A stretch of DNA of 64,000 nt from Pseudomonas abieticivorans (GTDB taxonomy: Bacteria > Pseudomonadota > Gammaproteobacteria > Pseudomonadales > Pseudomonadaceae). The stretch spans positions 1,931,501 to 1,995,500 of the forward strand of contig NZ_CP094975.1 of assembly GCF_023509015.1 (NCBI RefSeq). Reading direction: 5' to 3'. Made by a program: the position numbers and the translations under genes. The stretch's first letter is position 1; the number at the start of each line of letters is the position of its first letter. The notes under the pieces were generated by a model. That model was not told the DNA's origin. It saw only the letters and a program-made list of their open reading frames with translations, and ran no database searches. This document shows positions 1 to 8,971 of this stretch, piece after piece.

Positions 1-283
1 GCCGCTCCTTGGACCAGTCCGGGTTACCCAGGCTGAGGTCTTCGGCGACAAAGTGCGGCCACGGCACCCAGGCCCGCCATCCGCCCTCTTCGGGCTCCCG
101 GGCCCATAGCACGGCCAGGTTGCCATTGATGGCGAACGGTCGGTGCAGCGCTTCGGACACCTTGGCATTAAGGGTGGGTTTTACCCTGTTCCAGTCGAAC
201 GTCGCGATGACCACCACCAGCACGGCAATCACGACAACCAGGCTGCCCAAGGTCCAGGCGAGGATTTTACGGGTGCGCGTCAT
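1..283 (-). CDS. AsmA family protein, N-terminal part (cut by window edge)
   Basis: Partial gene on the minus strand, running off the left edge; the first 94 codons are visible. It begins MTRTRKILAW, followed by a hydrophobic segment (about residues 7-27) and then the FDWNRVKPTLN motif and a 'RPFAINGNL' stretch typical of AsmA/YhjG-type proteins. Members are anchored in the inner membrane by one N-terminal helix and have a large periplasmic part resembling bridge-like lipid transfer proteins. The ATG at 283 has a GGAGAT ribosome-binding site just upstream. The exact role of this paralogue cannot be told from the fragment. Confidence 0.75.
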   Translation of the reverse strand, partial: MTRTRKILAWTLGSLVVVIAVLVVVIATFDWNRVKPTLNAKVSEALHRPFAINGNLAVLWAREPEEGGWRAWVPWPHFVAEDLSLGNPDWSKER

Positions 284-613
284 GCACTGATCTCCAAATG
301 ACAGCCCGCGCGCAAGCTTGGGCGGCGGGTAAAGGCTTAAAGCTTAGGACTGACAAAAGCCAGTGGGGTTTAACCGAATCGCAAATTAGCCATCACTTTC
401 ATCGATTCGATGCTCGAAGAAGGCGCACCCAGACGGTGCCGTTCCCTGCACCAGTGCATAAAGCCCCCCGCTAAACCGTTGATTTAGAAGGCTCGCACTG
501 AACAATCAATTTGGTTGATTGTTAACATTACGTTTATAAACTTTTATATCTAATTCTCAGGAGTAGCATTGGCTCTGTACCCACTTTCCAGCCCTCCAAA
601 GGAGCGCCCAACC
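284..613. promoter_or_regulatory. 330-bp intergenic region with a perfect dyad (501-523)
   Basis: No gene seen. It separates the divergent AsmA gene and the repeat-protein gene. A perfect inverted repeat, AACAATCAA-5 bp-TTGATTGTT, lies at 501-523, followed by AT-rich sequence (about 520-560) in which a promoter for the gene at 614 is expected. The dyad sits where an operator would lie; the regulator is unknown. Confidence 0.45.
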
Positions 614-1090
614 ATGAAACGCCAATTGCTGCTTACCCTGACCCTGTCCATTCTGGCTGCCAACGCTTTCGCCGCCACCCAGCCTTCCGCACAGGTTGCT
701 CCAAGCGCTGCCGTAATCACCGTCGCTCAGGATGGCTCTGACCGTACCCTGAACCGCGTGGCCCAAGACGGTTCCGATCGCACCCTGAACCGCGTGGCCC
801 AAGACGGTTCCGATCGCACCCTGAACCGCGTTGCCCAAGACGGTTCCGATCGCACCCTCAACCGCGTGGCCCAAGACGGCTCCGATCGCACCCTGAACCG
901 CGTTGCCCAAGACGGTTCCGATCGCACCCTCAACCGCGTTGCCCAAGACGGTTCCGATCGTACCCTCAACCGCGTGGCCCAAGACGGCTCCGATCGCACC
1001 CTGAACCGCGTTGCTCAAGACGGTTCCGATCGCACCCTGAACCGCGTTGCTCAAGACGGTTCCGATCGCACCCTCAACCGCGCAGTCTGA
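614..1090 (+). CDS. Secreted tandem-repeat protein (10 x 12 residues), 'phage infection protein' type
   Basis: 158-residue protein. Residues 1-20 are a clear signal peptide (MKRQLLLTLTLSILAANAFA); residues 21-36 are a short linker. Residues 37-156 are ten perfect copies of the 12-residue unit VAQDGSDRTLNR, and the protein ends in AV. I chose the ATG at 614 because AGGAG lies about 10 bases upstream and the signal peptide starts there; an in-frame TTG at 569 would add residues with no signal character. Similar small Pseudomonas proteins with xEDGSDRT-type repeats are, as I recall, annotated 'phage infection protein', but I know of no established function. Followed by a strong terminator. A periplasmic or extracellular location is inferred. 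Confidence 0.8.
   Translation: MKRQLLLTLTLSILAANAFAATQPSAQVAPSAAVITVAQDGSDRTLNRVAQDGSDRTLNRVAQDGSDRTLNRVAQDGSDRTLNRVAQDGSDRTLNRVAQDGSDRTLNRVAQDGSDRTLNRVAQDGSDRTLNRVAQDGSDRTLNRVAQDGSDRTLNRAV
722..1081 (+). repeat. 36-bp tandem repeat, 10 copies
   Basis: Ten head-to-tail 36-bp units encode the 12-residue repeat. Units differ only at a few synonymous third positions (for example cgcGTG/cgcGTT, ggT/ggC, ctG/ctC), so the protein copies stay identical while the DNA drifts slightly. The array creates long open frames on both strands that are artefacts. Confidence 0.95.
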
Positions 1091-1108
1091 TCCATGATGG
1101 CCCTGAAA

Positions 1109-1142
1109 AAAGCCCGGTCCCCGCACCGGGCTTTGATTTTTT
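1109..1142 (+). terminator. Rho-independent terminator after the repeat-protein gene
   Basis: Stem AAAGCCCGGT / ACCGGGCTTT (1109-1118 and 1125-1134) with a six-base loop, followed by a T-rich tract at 1134-1142. Confidence 0.85.
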
Positions 1143-1192
1143 CGGTGATTTGTTAGAGTGCTGCGCTGCCCTCCTGAGAAATCAGCCGCCCC

Positions 1193-1825
1193 ATGCTCCC
1201 CCGCGCCGAACAAAAACAGCAGACCCGCCACGCCCTCCTGGATGCCGCCCGGCATTTGATGGAGTCTGGCCGCGGCTTCGGCAGCATCAGCCTGCGCGAA
1301 GTGGCCAAGACGGCTGGCATCGTCCCTACCGGTTTCTATCGCCATTTCAGCGATATGGACCAACTCGGCCTGGCGCTGGTCAGCGAAGTGGGCGAAACCT
1401 TTCGTGAAACTATTCGCCTGGTACGCCACAACGAATTCGAACTGGGCGGCATCACCGACGCTTCGGTGCGCATCTTTCTCGACGTGGTCACCGCCAACCG
1501 TGCGCAGTTCCTGTTTCTGGCTCGTGAGCAATATGGCGGTTCGCACCCCGTGCGCCAGGCCATCGCGTGCCTGCGCGATGGCATCAGCTCGGACCTGGCC
1601 GCCGACCTCAACACAATGCCCAAGTGGCAGCACCTGGACAGCGCCGCCCTGGCAGTAATGGCTGACCTTGTGGTCAAGACCGTGTTTGCCACCCTGCCCG
1701 AGCTGATCGACTCGCCCGACGCCCCACTGCCCGAGCATCTCTCTCCGCAAGCCAAGATCACCCAGCAACTGCGCTTCATCTTCGTCGGCGCCAAGCACTG
1801 GCAGGGGCTGAGCGAATCTTCATGA
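1193..1825 (+). CDS. desT: TetR-family regulator DesT (unsaturated fatty acid control)
   Basis: 210-residue TetR-type repressor. The N-terminal helix-turn-helix is at about residues 10-55 (ISLREVAKTAGIVPTGFYRHF), followed by the long ligand-binding domain. The sequence matches P. aeruginosa DesT as I recall it (LPRAEQKQQTRHALL start, NEFELGG, FLFLAREQYGGS). DesT senses the saturated/unsaturated acyl-CoA balance and represses the desCB acyl-CoA desaturase genes, which flank it in P. aeruginosa. Here desCB are absent and a repeat-protein gene with its own terminator lies upstream, while ureEFG follows as in P. aeruginosa. So the target genes must lie elsewhere. Confidence 0.85.
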   Translation: MLPRAEQKQQTRHALLDAARHLMESGRGFGSISLREVAKTAGIVPTGFYRHFSDMDQLGLALVSEVGETFRETIRLVRHNEFELGGITDASVRIFLDVVTANRAQFLFLAREQYGGSHPVRQAIACLRDGISSDLAADLNTMPKWQHLDSAALAVMADLVVKTVFATLPELIDSPDAPLPEHLSPQAKITQQLRFIFVGAKHWQGLSESS

Positions 1826-1833
1826 ATGTTACA

Positions 1834-1941
1834 TTTTGGTGCAACTACACTCCTATTGCACTGTAACGATTCATTTCTGCGCCCTATCTTCAAGCGTGAT
1901 GGCTAATTTGGTGGCTTGCCTCAATTGGCAAGACACTTGCT
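1834..1941 (+). promoter_or_regulatory. Candidate sigma-54 promoter and NtrC-like half-sites for ureE
   Basis: TTGGCAAGACACTTGCT at 1925-1941 has GG (1927) and GC (1939) exactly 12 bases apart, the -24/-12 geometry of RpoN promoters. Upstream lie TTTTGGTGCAA (1834-1844), a good NtrC half-site, and TTGCAC (1856-1861), forming an imperfect dyad. Nitrogen control of urease accessory genes fits this, but it is inferred from motifs only. Confidence 0.5.
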
Positions 1942-1977
1942 CTGCAATAGCCATCGCTATTAGCCGGAAGCCCACTC

Positions 1978-2478
1978 ATGCTGGTGATCCACCGCAGAAC
2001 CGCGCCAAAACCTGACTGGTCGGCCGAGTTACACCTTAATTTCGAAGCTCGCAGCAAAAGCCGCTTGCGCTGTTTTAGTGCCGAGGGCGAAGACGTCGGG
2101 CTGTTCCTGGAACGCGGCCAACCGCCGCTGCATGACGGTGAATTCCTGGAGGCCGAAGACGGCCGTATCGTGCGCGTCTGCGCCCGCCCCGAAGCCTTGC
2201 TTCACGTCACCTGCAGCAATGCCTTCGAGCTGACCCGTGCCGCCTATCACCTGGGCAATCGCCATGTGGCGCTGCAGGTGGGTGACGGCTGGCTGCGCCT
2301 GCTCGATGACTACGTACTCAAGGCCATGCTCGAACAGCTGGGCGCCAGCGCCGAGGCCATCGAAGCGCCGTTCCAGCCAGAACATGGCGCCTACGGCGGC
2401 GGCCATCACCATTCCCGTCATGGCGAAGAGGCCTACAACTACGCGCCCAAACTCCACCAGTTCGGCGTGCGCACGTGA
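1978..2478 (+). CDS. ureE: Urease accessory protein UreE (nickel metallochaperone)
   Basis: 166-residue UreE, which delivers Ni2+ to the urease activation complex in the cytoplasm. The N-terminal peptide-binding domain (about 1-75) is followed by the metal-binding domain with NRHVALQVGDGWLRLLDDYVL. The histidine-rich tail GGGHHHSRHGEE (about 140-151) is the usual extra nickel reservoir. Its stop overlaps the GTG start of ureF by four bases, so ureE-ureF are translationally coupled. The structural genes ureABC and ureD are not in the window; the split arrangement is the same in P. aeruginosa as I recall. Confidence 0.95.
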   Translation: MLVIHRRTAPKPDWSAELHLNFEARSKSRLRCFSAEGEDVGLFLERGQPPLHDGEFLEAEDGRIVRVCARPEALLHVTCSNAFELTRAAYHLGNRHVALQVGDGWLRLLDDYVLKAMLEQLGASAEAIEAPFQPEHGAYGGGHHHSRHGEEAYNYAPKLHQFGVRT

Positions 2479-3149
2479 ATCGCGCCTGGGCGCTGTTGCG
2501 CCTGGCCAGCCCGCAGTTGCCGATTGGCGGCTACAGCTATTCCCAAGGCCTGGAGATGGCAGTGGAGCAAGGCACGGTCAAGGACGCCGAGGGCGCGCGG
2601 CGTTGGATCGGTGACCAATTGCTGCTCAACCTCGCCCGTTTCGAAGCCCCCCTGCTGCTGGGCCATTGCCTGGCAGCCGCCGAGCAAGACTGGCCGCTGT
2701 TGCTGCAACATTGCCAGGAACACCGCGCCAGCCGCGAAACCCGCGAACTGCTGCAGGAAAGCCGGCAGATGGGCTATTCACTCAAACAATTGCTCGACGG
2801 CCTGCCCGAGCTGGACGACGCCGCGCGCGCGTTCCTCAAAACCATCGAGGAGCCGCACCTGGCCTTGGGCTGGGCACTGGCCGCTCGCGCCTGGGACATC
2901 AGCCCGCAAGACGCCTTGGCCGCATGGCTATGGAGCTGGCTTGAAAACCAGTTGGCCGTGCTGATGAAAACCCTGCCCCTGGGCCAGCAGGCTGCCCAGC
3001 GCCTGACCAGCCAGATGCTGCCGATGTTGCAGCAGGCCCAACATATTGCTACCCAACTCGACCCCCACCACTACGGCAGCGCCGCGTTTGGCCTGTCCCT
3101 GGCGAGCATGGCCCATGAGCGCCAGTACAGCCGCCTGTTCCGTTCCTAG
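2475..3149 (+). CDS. ureF: Urease accessory protein UreF
   Basis: 224-residue all-helical UreF, which joins UreD/UreH and UreG in the complex that loads nickel into apo-urease and acts on the UreG GTPase cycle. The conserved start 'LLRLASPQLPIGGYSYSQGLE' signature and the C-terminal 'QLDPHHYGSAAFGLSLASMAHERQYSRLFRS' type tail are present. GTG start inside the ureE stop (GTGA overlap). ureG follows after 12 bases. Confidence 0.95.
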   Translation: MNRAWALLRLASPQLPIGGYSYSQGLEMAVEQGTVKDAEGARRWIGDQLLLNLARFEAPLLLGHCLAAAEQDWPLLLQHCQEHRASRETRELLQESRQMGYSLKQLLDGLPELDDAARAFLKTIEEPHLALGWALAARAWDISPQDALAAWLWSWLENQLAVLMKTLPLGQQAAQRLTSQMLPMLQQAQHIATQLDPHHYGSAAFGLSLASMAHERQYSRLFRS

Positions 3150-3161
3150 GAGAGACACACG

Positions 3162-3776
3162 ATGAACACCCAACCCCTGCGCGTCGGCATTGGCGGCCCG
3201 GTCGGCTCCGGCAAGACGGCGCTGACCCTGGCCCTGTGCCTGGCGCTGCGCGAACGCTACAACCTGGCCGTGGTCACCAACGACATCTATACCCGCGAAG
3301 ACGCCGATTTTCTGGTGCGCAACGAAGCCTTGGCCCCCGAGCGCATCATCGGCGTGGAAACCGGCGGCTGCCCGCACACGGCCATTCGCGAAGACGCCTC
3401 GATCAACCTGGAAGCCGTGGACCAGCTCAACCGCCGCTTCCCGGGCCTGGACCTGATTCTGGTGGAGTCCGGCGGCGACAACCTGTCGGCGACCTTCAGC
3501 CCGGAACTGTCGGACCTGACCATCTACGTGATTGACGTATCAGCCGGCGACAAACTACCGCGCAAGGGCGGCCCGGGCATCTGCAAGTCTGACCTGCTGG
3601 TGATCAACAAGATCGACCTGGCGCCGCTGGTAGGCGCGTCACTGGAAATGATGGACAGCGACACCAAGCGCATGCGCGGGGACAAGCCGTTCGTGTTCAG
3701 CAACCAGAAAACCGGCCAGGGCCTTGAAGCCATCATCGCCTTCATCGAGCGCCAAGGCCTGCTGACCGCGGCCTGA
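3162..3776 (+). CDS. ureG: Urease accessory GTPase UreG
   Basis: 204-residue SIMIBI-class GTPase that powers nickel insertion into urease. The P-loop GPVGSGKT is at residues 12-19; the nickel-binding CPH of '[15 protein letters not shown]', the '[16 protein letters not shown]' motif and the NKID guanine-specificity motif are all present. Length is normal for the family. Last gene of the ureEFG run; a REPIN follows before hupE/ureJ. AGGAGAGAC precedes the ATG. Confidence 0.97.
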   Translation: MNTQPLRVGIGGPVGSGKTALTLALCLALRERYNLAVVTNDIYTREDADFLVRNEALAPERIIGVETGGCPHTAIREDASINLEAVDQLNRRFPGLDLILVESGGDNLSATFSPELSDLTIYVIDVSAGDKLPRKGGPGICKSDLLVINKIDLAPLVGASLEMMDSDTKRMRGDKPFVFSNQKTGQGLEAIIAFIERQGLLTAA

Positions 3777-3782
3777 CCCCAC

Positions 3783-3869
3783 TGTAGGAGCGGATTGATC
3801 CGCGAATGCCTCACCACGGTCTACCGGATAAACCGCGGCGTTCTTTTCGCGGATAAATCCGCTCCTACA
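3783..3869. repeat. REPIN (inverted pair of REP palindromes)
   Basis: TGTAGGAGCGGATTGATCCGCGAA at the left is mirrored by TTCGCGGATAAATCCGCTCCTACA at the right, about 87 bp overall. Typical GTAG-type Pseudomonas REP doublet, thought to be mobilised by a RAYT transposase elsewhere in the genome. Confidence 0.9.
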
Positions 3870-3910
3870 GGCGTGTGTACGTGCACATTATTCAATAAGG
3901 AAGCCTGCAA

Positions 3911-4483
3911 ATGACCCTGAAAAAACTCCTGGCAGCCGCCGCCCTGCTGCTGACCCCCGCCTTGGCCTTTGCCCACCCTGGCCACGGTGACAACGGCCTG
4001 CTCGCCGGCATCAGCCACCCCTTCACCGGCATGGACCACCTGCTGGCCATGATCGCCGTGGGCCTATGGGCTGCACAGCAGAAAGGCGCCGCGCGCTGGG
4101 CCCTGCCGTGCACCTTCGTCGGCACCATGCTGATCGGCGGCGTGCTGGGCTTTGAAGGCATGCACCTGCCAGCGATGGAAAACGCGATTGCCGCCTCGGT
4201 GCTGGCGCTAGGCCTGGCCGTGGCCCTGGCCGTTCGCCCACCGGTGGCATTGGCGGTTGCCGCCACGGCTCTGTTTGCCTTGTTCCACGGCGTAGCCCAT
4301 GGCCTGGAGCTGCCGGACATGTCCAGCCCTTGGGCGTTTGCCGGCGGCTTCGTGGCGGCAACGGCGACATTGCACGCCATAGGCTATGGCGTGGTGCGCT
4401 TCCTGCCACAGGCGGCGGCCCCGCTGGTGCGGGCGCTGGGGGCGTTGTCGGCGATGGCGGGTGCGTGGATGTTGGCGGCCTGA
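3911..4483 (+). CDS. ureJ: HupE/UreJ family membrane protein (probable nickel permease)
   Basis: 190-residue polytopic membrane protein. A signal-like segment (residues 1-21) is followed by the family's HPGHG motif (22-26). Downstream are the 'HPFTGMDHLLAMIAVGLWA' helix and several further hydrophobic helices including FHGVAHGLELP. HupE/UreJ proteins are linked to nickel uptake for hydrogenase or urease; position directly after ureEFG supports the urease version. It is separated from ureG by a REPIN, so it may still be read from the same transcript. Confidence 0.85.
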   Translation: MTLKKLLAAAALLLTPALAFAHPGHGDNGLLAGISHPFTGMDHLLAMIAVGLWAAQQKGAARWALPCTFVGTMLIGGVLGFEGMHLPAMENAIAASVLALGLAVALAVRPPVALAVAATALFALFHGVAHGLELPDMSSPWAFAGGFVAATATLHAIGYGVVRFLPQAAAPLVRALGALSAMAGAWMLAA

Positions 4484-4500
4484 TTTCGCAGCGCCAGCAT

Positions 4501-4543
4501 GGCGGATGAATCCGCTCCCACACGGAGCGGATTTGTCCGCGAG
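4501..4543. repeat. Compact REP doublet
   Basis: GCGGATGAATCCGCTCC and GGAGCGGATTTGTCCGCG lie almost back to back between ureJ and the epimerase gene; a shortened, diverged REPIN that can also form a hairpin. Confidence 0.7.
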
Positions 4544-4601
4544 CCATGCTCAACTGGTACCATTGTCGTCTACGCCCTATCCGCCGTGACGACCTTGACC
4601 C

Positions 4602-5690
4602 ATGCCTGACCTGTCTGACGCCTTTTCGGCGGTGCACCAGCACTTTCTGAAAACCATCGTGCCGCTATGGCAAGGCCCCGGCTGGAACGCCGACATGGCG
4701 CTGCCCTATGAAGCGCTGGACCCCGAACAGCGGCCCATGCCCGTGCAACGCTATCGGGCCATGGCCTGCGCGCGGCAGTTGTTCCTGTTTTCCAGCCTGA
4801 TCGAGCAACCCGGCGCGCCAGCCCGAGCGGCAGCGTTGTTCCGCTCCCTGCAGCAGCACTTTCACGACGCCGAGCACGGCGGCTGGTTCTACAGCATCAA
4901 TGCGGCGGGCGAACCGCTGGACCGCAGCAAAGACCTGTACACCCACGCTTTCATTATCTTCGCCTGTGCCCATTACTGGGCCAAAGTGCGCGAGCCCTTG
5001 GTGGAGTCAGTGCTCAACGCCGCCCTGAACGTGGTGCTGGAACGCTTCGCCACGGATGACGGCCTGTATGAAGCCACGCTGGGCCAAGACTGGTCGGCAC
5101 TGGGCAGCGGCGCCCTGCAAAATCCCTTGATGCACTTGGCAGAAGCCTTTTTGGCCACGGTGCAAGTGCGTGAGGACGCCCGCGTGACCCAGGCCTTGCA
5201 CGACTTATGCACAGCCATGCACACGCACTTTATCGAACCTGCCAACGGCGTGATGCTAGAAAAACCACGCACGGCTGTGGATAACTGGTTTGAACCCGGC
5301 CATCAGTTCGAGTGGTTCTACTTGCTGGAATCTTCCGACCTACTACGCGGCAATGCCTTGCATCAAGCGGTGGATCGCTCCTTCGCCTACGCCGAGCAGA
5401 TCGGCGTTCGCGAGGGCGCTGTTCTGTCGATGCTGGAAGTGGATGGCAGCGTGCGCGATGCCACCCAGCGCATCTGGGCGCAGGCAGAATACCTGCGCGC
5501 CCTGACCCTGCGCCCAGGCAGCGAACAGCGTGTGGCCGAGCAGTTGGCAGCCTTGCGCGAGGGGTTTCTGCACTCGGGTGGGTGGTATGAGTGCCGGGAT
5601 GCGAGTGGGGCCGTTAGCCGCAAGGACATGCCTTCGACCACGCCCTACCACTTGGCGACGTGCTACATGGGCTTGGCCCAAGCCCTGTAG
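4602..5690 (+). CDS. AGE-family epimerase/isomerase
   Basis: 362-residue (alpha/alpha)6-barrel protein of the N-acylglucosamine 2-epimerase family, which also includes mannose isomerases and cellobiose epimerase. Family motifs seen: 'GGWFYSINAAGEPLDRSKDLYTHAF', 'NPLMHLAEAFLA', EPGHQFEW with the conserved His at about 234, and 'STTPYHLATCYMG' near the C-terminus with a second conserved His. The substrate cannot be assigned; short bacterial members are often D-mannose isomerase-like. Stand-alone gene. Its TAG stop is formed by the GTAGGAG of the following REP element. Confidence 0.85.
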   Translation: MPDLSDAFSAVHQHFLKTIVPLWQGPGWNADMALPYEALDPEQRPMPVQRYRAMACARQLFLFSSLIEQPGAPARAAALFRSLQQHFHDAEHGGWFYSINAAGEPLDRSKDLYTHAFIIFACAHYWAKVREPLVESVLNAALNVVLERFATDDGLYEATLGQDWSALGSGALQNPLMHLAEAFLATVQVREDARVTQALHDLCTAMHTHFIEPANGVMLEKPRTAVDNWFEPGHQFEWFYLLESSDLLRGNALHQAVDRSFAYAEQIGVREGAVLSMLEVDGSVRDATQRIWAQAEYLRALTLRPGSEQRVAEQLAALREGFLHSGGWYECRDASGAVSRKDMPSTTPYHLATCYMGLAQAL

Positions 5691-5904
5691 GAGCGGATTT
5701 ATCCGCGAAGAAAGCAGCGCGGTAAGTCTTATGCTCTTCAGTATGGCTTTCGCGGATCAATCCGCTCCTACAGGGTGATGAGTATGCCGGTAGGAGCGGA
5801 TCTATCCGCGAAGAAAGCAGCGCGGTGAGTCTGATGCTCTTCAGTATGGCGTTCGCGGATCAATCCGCTCCTACAGGGTGATGGGGTATGCCGGTAGGAG
5901 CGGT
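5686..5904. repeat. Tandem REPIN array (two full copies plus a stub)
   Basis: GTAGGAGCGGAT starts at 5687 and 5790, and a truncated GTAGGAGCGG at 5894, giving a period of 103-104 bp. Each full unit ends in GCGGATCAATCCGCTCCTACAGGGTGATG. The two units share nearly identical interior sequence (GAAGAAAGCAGCGCGGT...), so this is a recent head-to-tail duplication of a whole REPIN rather than two insertions. Confidence 0.9.
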
Positions 5905-5911
5905 CAGTAAC

Positions 5912-7382
<1,471 letters not shown>

Positions 7383-8099
7383 TCAGTGCCCGCCGAGGTA
7401 GGCGTTCCTCACCTCATCATTCACCAGCAACTCCTTGCCCGTGCCCGTCAGCCGGATCTCGCCGTTGACCATCACGTACGCCCGGTCCGACAGCTTGAGC
7501 GCGTGGTTGGCATTCTGCTCCACCAGGAAGATGGTCATGCCGGTCTTGGCCAGCTCGCGCAGGGTGCTGAAGATCTGTTTGACCACGATGGGCGCCAGGC
7601 CCAGCGACGGCTCGTCCAGCAGCAGCAGCTTGGGCCGGCTCATCAGGGCGCGGGCGATGGCGAGCATTTGCTGCTCGCCGCCCGACATGGTCATGGCGCG
7701 CTGGTTGCGGCGCTCCTTAAGCCTGGGGAACAGTTCGAACATGCGCTGCATGTCTTCGCTGGCGTGCTTGTCGCCGATGGGGATGGTGCCCATCATCAGG
7801 TTCTCTTCCACGCTCATGTCAGGGAACACCCGGCGGCCTTCCGGCGACTGGGCGATGCCGTTGCTGGCAATATAGTGGGAGGACTTCTGGGTGATGTCGA
7901 TGCCCCGGTAGACGATCTGCCCGCCACTGGCGCGCGGCTGGCCGAAGATCGACATCAGCAACGTGGACTTGCCCGCGCCGTTGGAGCCGATCAGGCTGAC
8001 GGTCTCGCCTTCGTTGATGTGCATCGAGACTTTTTTCAAGGCCTGGATAGGCCCGTAATGCACGTCCAGGTCTTTCAGTTCGAGGATCGGACTGCTCAT
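7383..8099 (-). CDS. livF: Branched-chain amino-acid ABC transporter ATP-binding protein LivF/BraG
   Basis: 238-residue ABC ATPase. Walker A is GSNGAGKST (about 38-46), the signature is MSGGEQQ, and Walker B is 'LLLLDEPSLGL'. It pairs with LivG on the cytoplasmic face of the LivHM permease to import Leu, Ile and Val. It is the last gene of the livK-H-M-G-F operon, overlaps livG by four bases, and is followed by a strong terminator. Pseudomonas literature uses the name braG. Confidence 0.95.
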   Translation of the reverse strand: MSSPILELKDLDVHYGPIQALKKVSMHINEGETVSLIGSNGAGKSTLLMSIFGQPRASGGQIVYRGIDITQKSSHYIASNGIAQSPEGRRVFPDMSVEENLMMGTIPIGDKHASEDMQRMFELFPRLKERRNQRAMTMSGGEQQMLAIARALMSRPKLLLLDEPSLGLAPIVVKQIFSTLRELAKTGMTIFLVEQNANHALKLSDRAYVMVNGEIRLTGTGKELLVNDEVRNAYLGGH

Positions 8100-8971
8100 A
8101 CCAACTCCTCTTCATCAGCGCCCAGATAGGCCGCGATCACTTTCGGATCGTTGCGGATCTGTTCCGGCCCACCGGCGGCAATCACGTTGCCGTGGTCGAG
8201 CACCACAATATCGTCGGAAATGCCCATCACCATGCCCATGTCGTGCTCGATCAGCACGATGGTCATGTCGTGTTCGTCGCGCAGCAGGCGGATCATCCCG
8301 CTCAGCGCTTCGGTTTCGTGGGGGTTGAGGCCTGCCGCCGGTTCATCCAGGCAGATTACCTGGGGCCGCGTGCACATGGCCCGGGCGATTTCCAGCCGCC
8401 GTTGCTGGCCGTAGGACAATTCGCCGGCCAGGCGGTTGGCGCAGTCCACCAGGTCCACCACTTCCAGCCAGTAGAAGGCGGTGTCCAGCGCATTGCTCTC
8501 GGCCTGGCGGTAGCCCTTGGTGTTGAGGATGCCGGCGATCATGCTGCGGTTGACCCACATGTGTTGGGCTACCAGCAGGTTCTCTACCACCGACATTTCC
8601 TTGAACAGGCGAATGTTCTGGAAGGTACGCGCCAAACCCGCGCGGTTGACCAGGTGGGTGCCGCCGAACATCTTGTAGTACAGGCGGCTGGCAAAGCTTT
8701 TTGGCGAGACGAAATCGGTGGCCTGGAAGGACTCGCCCAATAACTGAATCACGTTGGTCTTGATGCCGCGCGTGGACAGCTCGATGCGTCCGCCGGTGGC
8801 TTTGTAGAAGCCGGTCAGGCAGTTGAACACGGTGGTCTTGCCGGCGCCGTTGGGGCCGATCAGAGCAAAGATCGAGTTGCGACGCACCTTCAGGCTCACA
8901 TCGCTGAGGGCCTTGATCCCGCCGAAGTGCATCATTAGGTTCTCGACCGACAGAACGATTTCTTCGCTCAT
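8096..8971 (-). CDS. livG: Branched-chain amino-acid ABC transporter ATP-binding protein LivG/BraF
   Basis: 291-residue ABC ATPase with Walker A GPNGAGKTT (about 38-46), signature LSYGQQRR, Walker B VICLDEPAAGL and a C-terminal region typical of LivG. It carries an extra stretch between Walker A and the Q-loop (about 60-110), normal for Pseudomonas BraF. Start overlaps the livM stop by four bases (ATGA) and its stop overlaps livF, indicating translational coupling. Confidence 0.95.
   Translation of the reverse strand: MSEEIVLSVENLMMHFGGIKALSDVSLKVRRNSIFALIGPNGAGKTTVFNCLTGFYKATGGRIELSTRGIKTNVIQLLGESFQATDFVSPKSFASRLYYKMFGGTHLVNRAGLARTFQNIRLFKEMSVVENLLVAQHMWVNRSMIAGILNTKGYRQAESNALDTAFYWLEVVDLVDCANRLAGELSYGQQRRLEIARAMCTRPQVICLDEPAAGLNPHETEALSGMIRLLRDEHDMTIVLIEHDMGMVMGISDDIVVLDHGNVIAAGGPEQIRNDPKVIAAYLGADEEELV

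Noticed and set aside
722..1081. Possible CRISPR array
   Set aside because: The units are perfectly adjacent with no spacers and code for a 12-residue repeat of a secreted protein.
557..1798. Long minus-strand open frame (413 codons) across the repeat gene and desT
   Set aside because: It is the shadow of the in-phase 36-bp repeat and of a GC-rich gene; its product is low-complexity (QGAIGTVLGNAV repeats), and both plus-strand genes are well supported.
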